From Microbacterium salitolerans (GTDB lineage Bacteria > Actinomycetota > Actinomycetes > Actinomycetales > Microbacteriaceae), in NCBI RefSeq assembly GCF_019720895.1, contig NZ_JAHKSH010000001.1, positions 310,001 to 374,000 on the forward strand: a DNA stretch of 64,000 nt. The letters run 5' to 3'. The notes below the pieces were generated by a model. The model was not told where the DNA came from. It did no database searches and worked only from the letters and a program-made list of their open reading frames with translations. Positions within the stretch are counted from its first letter, which is position 1, and each line of letters starts with the position of its first letter. Shown piece after piece: positions 58,163-64,000 of this stretch. The translations under genes and the position numbers were made by a program.

Positions 58163-59950
58163 TCACTGCGACCCGTCCTGCGTCGCGTGCAGCTCGGCGT
58201 AGCGACCGCCGCGGGCGAGCAGCTCGGCGTGCGGGCCGGACTCGACGACGCGCCCGTGCTCGAGCACGACGATGCGGTCGGCGCTGCGGATCGTCGACAG
58301 GCGGTGCGCGACGACGAGCGTCGTGCGGCCCTGCATGAGCCGTTCCATCGCCTGCTTCACGAGCAGCTCGGAGGTCGGATCCAGGGCGCTCGTCGCCTCG
58401 TCGAGCAGCAGGATCCGCGGATCCCGGACGAGAGCGCGCGCGATCGCGATCCGCTGGCGCTGTCCGCCCGACAGTCGCGCACCGCGCTGACCGACGACCG
58501 TGTCCCAGCCGTTCTCCTGTCGCGTGACGAACTCCCAGGCGTTGGCGTCGACGAGCGCGCGGTGCACGCGGTCGTCGGAGACGCCCTCGAGGCCGTAGAC
58601 GACGTTCTCGCGGATCGAGCCCTCGAAGAGGATCGACTCCTGCGGCACGACGGACAGGTGCTGGCGCACGGAGCGCATGTCGAGCGCGGCGGCGTCGTGT
58701 CCGTCGAGGAGGATCCGCCCCGCGGTCGGGCGGATGAACCCCAGCACGAGGTTCAGCAGGGTCGACTTGCCGGATCCGCTGGAGCCGACGAACGCGACCG
58801 TCTCGCCGGGCGAGATGTCGAGGTCGATGCCGCGCAGGGCCGGTTCGTCGGTGTCGGGGTAGGTGTGCGTGACGTCGTCGAGGGAGATCGCGCCTGCGAG
58901 CTCGTCGACGGCGTCGCGGCCGTCGTTCTCTTCGAGGTCGGGCTCCTGGAGCACCTCGGCGATCGATCGCACCGATTCGACGCCGCGCGTCGCCACGGGG
59001 ATGAGCATGAGGATCTGCGTGAGGCCCTGCGTGAGCAGCGTGAAGTACGACGACAGCATGACGACCTCACCGGGGGTGATCGGCAGGATGTCCGTCAGTG
59101 CGAACGTCGCGGCGAGGACGAGGCAGAAGGCGCCGAGCAGCTGCATGGCGACCCACGACATCGACGCGATGCGGCCGTTGAGCATGTCGAGCACGAGACC
59201 TACGCGGCGCACCTCGTCGGCGCTCGAGGCGACGCGTGTGACCGCCGTCTGCTCGAGGCCGTGCGCGCGGGTGATCGGGATGAGCGACGCCATCTCGCCG
59301 ACGCGTGCCGCGAAGCCCTCCATCTCGCGCCGAAATCGCTCGTTCTGCACGCGCGAGCGCTTCGCGGCGAACCAGCGGATCCCGATCGCCAGCGGCACGG
59401 CGAGCAGATACACCGGCAGGAACTCCGGCACCTTCACGGCCGTCATGACGAGCGCGCCGATGAGGACCATCGTCGCCGACAGCAGCGGGTGCGCGACCTG
59501 CTGGAGCATGATCTCGATGTTCTCGACATCGCGCACGACCTTGGTCTGGACGATCGAGGCGCTGACGCGGGAGTGGTACCCGATGGACAGGTTCTGCAGT
59601 CGATCGGCCAGCGCGTTCCGCAGGCCCGCGCCCGTATCCCGGACGACCGTCATGAACATGCGCGTGTAGACGAGGTGGTTCGGATAGTTCTGCAGCAGAA
59701 GCGCGGCGGCGATCGCGAACCACCACCACACGGCGCTCAGCTCGCCGCCCGTCGCGACGAGGTCGACGACGGCGGCCGTGATGACCGGCATGGCCCACAT
59801 CGGGATCTCTTTGAGCGCGAAGGCGACGAGAGCGAGGGTCATCCGGCCCGGCCTGCGGGCGAGAAGGCGGAGGATCGTGCGGCCCGGTCTCGCGCCGTCC
59901 ACGAGACCGGAGGTGTGGGAAAGCGCTTGCTGAGGCATGATGTCCATCAT
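58163..59950 (-). CDS. ABC exporter, fused membrane and ATPase domains
   Basis: The 595-residue half-transporter has six spans in its first 330 residues and an ATPase domain at the C terminus with Walker A FVGSSGSGKST near residue 390, signature LSGGQRQRIAIARAL near 491 and Walker B ILLLDEATSALD near 512. It should work as a homodimer and export a lipid, drug or peptide. The start is uncertain among ATGs at 59950, 59947 and 59938. An AAGCGCTT operator at 59917-59931 falls inside its first codons, so a sugar-responsive LacI protein may restrict its expression. It is divergent from the CE12 gene. Exporters are unusual in sugar clusters. Confidence 0.9.
   Translation of the reverse strand: MMDIMPQQALSHTSGLVDGARPGRTILRLLARRPGRMTLALVAFALKEIPMWAMPVITAAVVDLVATGGELSAVWWWFAIAAALLLQNYPNHLVYTRMFMTVVRDTGAGLRNALADRLQNLSIGYHSRVSASIVQTKVVRDVENIEIMLQQVAHPLLSATMVLIGALVMTAVKVPEFLPVYLLAVPLAIGIRWFAAKRSRVQNERFRREMEGFAARVGEMASLIPITRAHGLEQTAVTRVASSADEVRRVGLVLDMLNGRIASMSWVAMQLLGAFCLVLAATFALTDILPITPGEVVMLSSYFTLLTQGLTQILMLIPVATRGVESVRSIAEVLQEPDLEENDGRDAVDELAGAISLDDVTHTYPDTDEPALRGIDLDISPGETVAFVGSSGSGKSTLLNLVLGFIRPTAGRILLDGHDAAALDMRSVRQHLSVVPQESILFEGSIRENVVYGLEGVSDDRVHRALVDANAWEFVTRQENGWDTVVGQRGARLSGGQRQRIAIARALVRDPRILLLDEATSALDPTSELLVKQAMERLMQGRTTLVVAHRLSTIRSADRIVVLEHGRVVESGPHAELLARGGRYAELHATQDGSQ
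59917..59931. promoter_or_regulatory. AAGCGCTT operator within the 5' end of the ABC exporter gene
   Basis: GGGAAAGCGCTTGCT matches the site at 55168-55182 in 14 of 15 bases. It lies at codons 7-11 of the exporter gene and 99 bp before the CE12 start, so it may serve either direction. Confidence 0.55.
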
Positions 59951-60029
59951 GCCGTGTGGAGCTCCGCGCGTCGTCGTCGGATCTGACGGCGGCCGACGGA
60001 TCACCACCCCACGCACCGAGAGGGAGACG

Positions 60030-60701
60030 ATGACGTACCACCTTGCCGGAGACTCGACGGTCGCGGCGTGCCCGCCCGAGGAGCACCCCATGAGCGGATG
60101 GGGGCCGCACCTCGACGCGCATGTCGACGAGTCCGTGCGCAACCTCGCCTTCGGGGGTGCCACGACGGAATCCTTCCTGCAGACGAAGTGGGACGAGCTG
60201 ATCGCGGACGTGCGCGCCGGAGACACGGTCGTGATCCAGTTCGGCCACAACGATCAGAAGGAGTCCGAACTGCTCGCGGCGCGCGGGGGCTACGCGGACC
60301 GCCTGCGCCGCATGGTCGCCGAGACGCGCGAGCGCGGGGCCGACGCGGTGCTGTGCACGTCGTGCGAGCGGCGCTGGTTCGACGGCGACCGCATCACGCC
60401 CACGCACGGCGACTACCCGAACGCCGTCCGGGACCTCGCCGTCGAGCTCGGCACGCCGCTGATCGATCTGACCGCCTTCACGACGTGGCTGTACGAGGAC
60501 GCGGGGCCAGAGGGATCCGTGCGCCTCCTCAGCCACTTCCCGCCGGGAGCGCACGCGCACTGGCCCCAGGGCCTCGCCGACGACACGCACTTCCACGAGC
60601 GCGGGGCGACGCGCATCGCGGCCTACGTGGGCCAGCGGCTGCGCGGCATCGCGCGCCTCGGCGGCGACGCACCGGCACGGGGCAGCGAGCTGGTGCACTG
60701 A
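60030..60701 (+). CDS. Rhamnogalacturonan acetylesterase-like SGNH hydrolase, CE12
   Basis: The 223-residue esterase removes acetyl groups from rhamnogalacturonan-type polymers. The four SGNH blocks are present: LAGDSTVA with the nucleophile Ser9, a glycine in NLAFGGATT, the oxyanion Asn74 in FGHND, and the Asp184-His187 pair in ADDTHFHERGA near the C terminus. No signal peptide is seen, so it acts on imported oligomers. The ATG at 60030 follows AGGGAG. It is divergent from the ABC exporter and is followed by a LacI gene after 68 bp, probably in one transcript. Bacillus YesT and YesY are relatives in the rhamnogalacturonan locus. Confidence 0.92.
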   Translation: MTYHLAGDSTVAACPPEEHPMSGWGPHLDAHVDESVRNLAFGGATTESFLQTKWDELIADVRAGDTVVIQFGHNDQKESELLAARGGYADRLRRMVAETRERGADAVLCTSCERRWFDGDRITPTHGDYPNAVRDLAVELGTPLIDLTAFTTWLYEDAGPEGSVRLLSHFPPGAHAHWPQGLADDTHFHERGATRIAAYVGQRLRGIARLGGDAPARGSELVH

Positions 60702-60769
60702 CCCATGCGCACCCATCACTCGCGTCGCACAGCGTCGTGCGGCGAGTTCCCCGGCTCGGGGGACCCCCG

Positions 60770-61774
60770 ATGAAGCGCGTCGGCATCAAGGACGTCGCCG
60801 AGCACGCGGGCGTCTCGATCGCCTCCGTCTCGAACGCGCTCAACCGGCCGCAGCAGGTGAGCGATCGGCTGCGGGAGCGGATCCAGCAGTCCGTCTCGAC
60901 GCTCGGCTACGCCCCCATGCCCGCCGCGCGACAGCTGCGCGCGGGGCGCAGTGGCCTCATCGGCATGACGGTCATCAACATCTCGAACCCGTTCTTCGCG
61001 GCGCTCATCGCGGGTGCCGAAGGGGCGGCATCGGCCGGCGGCATGCGAGTGCTGGCGGCGAACAGCGACGACGACGCCGCGCAGGAGCACGATCACCTGG
61101 GCCTCTTCGAGAGCGTGCAGGTCGAAGGGGCGCTCGTCTCGCCCTTCAGCGACACGCACACCCCCGTCGCGCACCTGCGCGGGCAGGGGATCCCCGTGGT
61201 TCTGGTCGACGCGGTCGATCCCGGCGGCGAGCTGTCGTCGGTGTCGTTCGACAACGTCGCGGGCGGGCGGATCGCGGCCGACCACCTCGTGTCGCTCGGC
61301 CGCCGCCGGGTCCTGTTCCTCGGTGAGCGCGACGAGCTGGCGCAGGTGCGCGACCGCGCCGAGGGAGCCCGCCGCTGCCTCGCCGACATCGGCGTCGACA
61401 TGCCCACGGTGCGCCTGCCGCGGACCGATCCGGCAGCGGGCCTCGCCTACGGGGCCGAGCTGGCGCAGCGGGATCCCCGAGACCGCCCCGACGCGATCAT
61501 CTGCTCGAACGACCACCTCGCGATGGGCGTCGTGCGCGCCCTCCTTGACGGCGGCGTCCGCGTGCCGGACGACATCGCGGTGCTCGGCTACGACGACACG
61601 GCGCTCGCCTCCGTCGCCTCGGTCCCGCTCACGAGCGTGCGCCAGCCCGCCGAGGCGATGGGCCGTCGCGCCGTCGAGCTCCTCGTCGGGAGGATCCAGG
61701 ATCCGACCGCGCCCCGCGAGGCCGTCGTGTTCCCACCCGAGCTGTCCGTGCGGGCCTCCACGGTCGGGGGCTGA
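60770..61774 (+). CDS. LacI-family transcriptional regulator
   Basis: The 334-residue regulator has the LacI helix-turn-helix VGIKDVAEHAGVSIASVSNA at residues 4-23, the NRPQQVSDRL hinge and an effector domain with VINISNPFFAALIAGAEG near residue 67 and the LTSVRQP motif at the end. It is the last gene of the CE12 transcript. It is a good candidate for the protein that binds AAGCGCTT operators at 55168, 56642 and 59917, but several LacI proteins are encoded in the window and the pairing is inference. GGGGGA precedes the ATG. Confidence 0.92.
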   Translation: MKRVGIKDVAEHAGVSIASVSNALNRPQQVSDRLRERIQQSVSTLGYAPMPAARQLRAGRSGLIGMTVINISNPFFAALIAGAEGAASAGGMRVLAANSDDDAAQEHDHLGLFESVQVEGALVSPFSDTHTPVAHLRGQGIPVVLVDAVDPGGELSSVSFDNVAGGRIAADHLVSLGRRRVLFLGERDELAQVRDRAEGARRCLADIGVDMPTVRLPRTDPAAGLAYGAELAQRDPRDRPDAIICSNDHLAMGVVRALLDGGVRVPDDIAVLGYDDTALASVASVPLTSVRQPAEAMGRRAVELLVGRIQDPTAPREAVVFPPELSVRASTVGG

Positions 61775-61819
61775 GCCGCCGACGATGCGCTGGCGTGCGG
61801 GGGATTCGGGCGGATCCCC
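61775..61819. repeat. Dispersed GCTGG-GATGC repeat, copy 4
   Basis: The segment between two convergent LacI genes contains a 23-base exact match (61784-61806) to 36396-36418 and the same following GGGCGGATCC. It is in the plus orientation, as are the other copies. Confidence 0.75.
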
Positions 61820-61857
61820 TGGGTTCTCGCTGGATCCTCAGCGGCTCGGGCAGAGAC

Positions 61858-62871
61858 CTACGGCCGCGGGCGCGCCGTCGACGAGCGCACGACGAGCTCG
61901 AACGGCATCGGCTCGGGGGCGGGAGGGGCGTCGGCGCCGGGCTCGAGCTCGCTCATGAGGAAGTCGACGGCGAGGGCGCCCTGGCGGCGGGGGTGGTGCG
62001 CGATCGTGGTGAGGCCGAAGAAGTCGGCCATGTCGTGGTCGTCGACGCCGACGATGGACACGTCGTGGGGCACCACGAGCCCGAGATCGCGGGCGGCGAG
62101 GATCGCGCCGAACGCCATCTCGTCGCTGGCGGCGAAGATCGCGGTCGGCCGCTGTGCGGCGGGGGATCCGAGAAGCTGCTTCGCGGCGCGGTAGCCGCCG
62201 GGCATGGTGAAGTCGGCGCCGACGATCAGCGTCTCGTCGATGTCCAGGCCGGCGGCGGTCAGCGCGTTCTCGTATCCGCGGCGGCGCTTGGTGGGCAGGT
62301 GGAAGTCGAGATCGCTGGCCGAGTCGCCGCCGATCAGCGCGACGCGCGTGTGCTCGAGGCCGAGCAGATGGCCGGTCGCCAGCTCGGCGGCGGCGACATC
62401 GTCGACGGCGAGCGTGCGGACGCCCTCGATCGGGCCGCCGACGCCGACGAGGGGCTTGTTGAGGTCGTGGAGGCGCTGCACCTCGCTCTCGGTGAGCTCG
62501 AGCGAGACGGCGATGACGGCGTCGACGCGCTGGCGCAGGAGGAACTGCTCGAAGACCGTCGTGCGCGGGGTGCCGCTTCCGGCGAGGTTGTAGAGCGTGA
62601 CGTCGTAGCCCGACTGCATGAGGCGCTGCTGCGCGCCGTCGAGCACCTGCGTGAAGAACCACTTGTCGAGGAACGGCAGCACGATGCCGACGTTGCGGTT
62701 GCGCCCGCTCGCGAGCGTCGAGGCCGCCTGAGAGACGACGTAGCCGAGGCTCTGCGCCGCCGCCATGACCTTCTCGCGTGTGGATGAGGACACGGATCCG
62801 CGTCCGGACAGGGCGCGGGACACGGTCGCCGTCGAGACCCCAGCCGCCTCGGCCACCTCGGTGATGCTCAT
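61858..62871 (-). CDS. LacI-family regulator, probable repressor of alpha-glucoside genes
   Basis: The 337-residue protein has the LacI helix-turn-helix [20 protein letters not shown] at residues 2-21, the GRGSVSS hinge, and an effector domain with [20 protein letters not shown] near residue 65 and [20 protein letters not shown] near the C terminus. The latter two segments resemble maltose and trehalose regulators in actinobacteria. It lies 103 bp downstream of the GH13 alpha-glucosidase on the same strand, which supports a maltose-type role. It converges with the LacI gene at 60770. Confidence 0.92.
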   Translation of the reverse strand: MSITEVAEAAGVSTATVSRALSGRGSVSSSTREKVMAAAQSLGYVVSQAASTLASGRNRNVGIVLPFLDKWFFTQVLDGAQQRLMQSGYDVTLYNLAGSGTPRTTVFEQFLLRQRVDAVIAVSLELTESEVQRLHDLNKPLVGVGGPIEGVRTLAVDDVAAAELATGHLLGLEHTRVALIGGDSASDLDFHLPTKRRRGYENALTAAGLDIDETLIVGADFTMPGGYRAAKQLLGSPAAQRPTAIFAASDEMAFGAILAARDLGLVVPHDVSIVGVDDHDMADFFGLTTIAHHPRRQGALAVDFLMSELEPGADAPPAPEPMPFELVVRSSTARPRP

Positions 62872-62974
62872 GAGCGCCTATCTTCCCACTGTCGTCGAGG
62901 GGCGCGACTGCGCCCCGGCTCGCGCCCCACGTCCCGGTAGAGGGATGGGCGCGGGCCGGGGCGACGTCATGCGA

Positions 62975-64000
62975 TCACGCCTGCGTGAGCCATACGGTCG
63001 TATCTGTCGGGATCGCGTCGCCGTCGAGCGCGTCGCTCGCCACGAGCACCTGCGCGCCCACGGGGAGGGCGACCGGATCCGCGCCGAGGTTCGCGACGAC
63101 GGTCACGGTCCCGACGCGGAACGCCAGCGTCTGCGCGGGGAGGCCCTCGATCCACTCGAGGGTCTGAGTGGCGGTGTCGTGCGCGCGGCGGAGGCGCAGC
63201 AGGGTTCGGTACAGCTCGAGCGTCGACGACGGATCCCCGACCTGCCGGTCGCGGGCGACATTGGCCCACATGTCGGGCTGGGGCAGCCAGGAGGATCCGG
63301 TCTCGTTGAACCCGTACGCGGGGCGGTCCGCCTCCCAGGGGATCGGCACGCGGCAGCCATCACGACCGTATCGTTCGCCCTTCATTCGGAACCAGGTCGG
63401 ATCCTGGCGCGCGTCGTCGGGCAGGTCGATGACCTCGGGCAGGCCGAGCTCCTCGCCCTGGTAGATGTACGCGGATCCGGGCAGCGCGAGCATGATGGCG
63501 GTCGCGGCGCGGGCGCGACGCAGCCCCACCACGGGATCCGGCTGGCCGGGTGAGGCCGGGCCGATGCCGTGGCCCTGCGGGAAGTCGGATCCGAGCGCGA
63601 GGCGCGTGGCGTGGCGGATGACGTCGTGGTTCGACAGCACCCACGTCGATGGCGCGCCGACGCTGCCGAAGGCGCGCAGCGACTCGTGGATGACCTCGTG
63701 CAGGGCCTGCGGATCCCAGTCGCTCATCACGTACGAGAAGTTGAAGGCCTGGTGCATCTCGTCGCGGCGCACCCACTGGGCGATCTCGTCGACCGTGGGC
63801 ATCCACGCCTCGGCGCAGAGCACGCGCTCGCCGTCGTAGGTCTCGAGGAGCCGACGCCAGTCGCGGTACACCTCGTGGACGCCCTCCTGTCCCCAGTAGG
63901 GGACGGGCTCGATGCCGCCCATCGAGTCGGCGTCCTCCGGCGGCGTGTAGTCGGGCAGCTCGTCGGCCTTCACGAGGCCGTGCGCCACATCGACGCGGAA
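62975..64000 (-). CDS. Alpha-glucosidase, GH13 (cut by window edge)
   Basis: The frame is open to the right edge and gives 341 residues of the C-terminal part. The first visible residues, FRVDVAHGLVK, hold the catalytic aspartate nucleophile; VLCAEAW supplies the acid/base glutamate, and WVLSNHDVIRH the transition-state aspartate, in GH13 order. This matches the alpha-glucosidase subfamily that cleaves maltose and maltodextrins. The conserved YQGEELGLPEV follows. Its stop precedes the LacI gene by 103 bp. The upstream part and any ABC genes lie beyond the window. Confidence 0.94.
   Translation of the reverse strand, partial: FRVDVAHGLVKADELPDYTPPEDADSMGGIEPVPYWGQEGVHEVYRDWRRLLETYDGERVLCAEAWMPTVDEIAQWVRRDEMHQAFNFSYVMSDWDPQALHEVIHESLRAFGSVGAPSTWVLSNHDVIRHATRLALGSDFPQGHGIGPASPGQPDPVVGLRRARAATAIMLALPGSAYIYQGEELGLPEVIDLPDDARQDPTWFRMKGERYGRDGCRVPIPWEADRPAYGFNETGSSWLPQPDMWANVARDRQVGDPSSTLELYRTLLRLRRAHDTATQTLEWIEGLPAQTLAFRVGTVTVVANLGADPVALPVGAQVLVASDALDGDAIPTDTTVWLTQA

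Noticed and set aside
1-64000. GGATCC as vector or linker contamination
   Set aside because: The sites are inside conserved codons of intact genes and evenly spread, which cloning linkers would not produce.

Overview
The window is high-G+C DNA (roughly 70 %, estimated by eye) with tightly packed genes, frequent 4-bp ATGA/GTGA overlaps, an F420-type luciferase-like oxidoreductase, a type of SdpI/DUF624/MFS repertoire and LacI-dominated sugar regulation. This fits an actinobacterium, most likely a Microbacterium-like member of the Microbacteriaceae; the assignment is inference from gene content and style. No rRNA, tRNA, CRISPR array, insertion sequence, phage gene or replication origin was seen.

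Layout. 1-1.5 kb: 3' end of a sulfatase followed by its formylglycine-generating enzyme. 1.5-15.1 kb: an L-rhamnose cluster (LacI repressor, rhaM mutarotase, rhaI isomerase, an esterase, the aldolase/dehydrogenase fusion and rhaB kinase) interrupted by a second module (FGGY kinase, 2-hydroxyacid dehydrogenase, polyol-type permease, two DeoR regulators). 15-28.7 kb: drug-type MFS pumps, a GH36 alpha-galactosidase, a MarR regulator, hydrolases, a lipoate-ligase-like protein, an orphan DNA methyltransferase, a carboxylesterase and a small alarmone synthetase. 28.7-31.4 kb: an NMT1/THI5-type ABC importer. 31.9-37.7 kb: a sugar-oxidation operon of unknown substrate (Gfo/Idh dehydrogenases, DUF993 aldolase-like protein, TIM-barrel isomerase, LacI). 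38-46.1 kb: a DUF5107-TPR protein, a cellulase-like hydrolase, AraC, the stump of a deleted ABC permease and a GH35 beta-galactosidase. 46.3-49 kb: MerR, a SulP transporter and a RibD/DHFR-like reductase. 49.1-61.8 kb: a carbohydrate ABC importer with two paralogous binding proteins, DUF624, GH42, DUF6807, an ABC exporter, a CE12 rhamnogalacturonan acetylesterase and LacI. 61.9-64 kb: another LacI and the 3' part of a GH13 alpha-glucosidase.

Working together: the ABC importer, DUF624 protein, GH42 and CE12 resemble the Bacillus subtilis yes locus for rhamnogalacturonan, and a 12-bp operator in front of the first binding protein gene matches the operator in front of rhaM. The simplest reading is import and trimming of acetylated, galactose-decorated rhamnose polymers, with released rhamnose going to the rha pathway. 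A second operator type (AAGCGCTT/AAACGCTT core) recurs before most other sugar operons.

Two genome-level features stand out. The palindrome GGATCC occurs about 195 times (hand count), some nine times the composition expectation, in all frames and in intergenic DNA, a pattern like the cyanobacterial HIP1 element. Second, many intergenic regions hold 50-100 bp dyad-symmetric or direct repeats falling into several families, often placed 3' of genes with a stop codon inside one arm.
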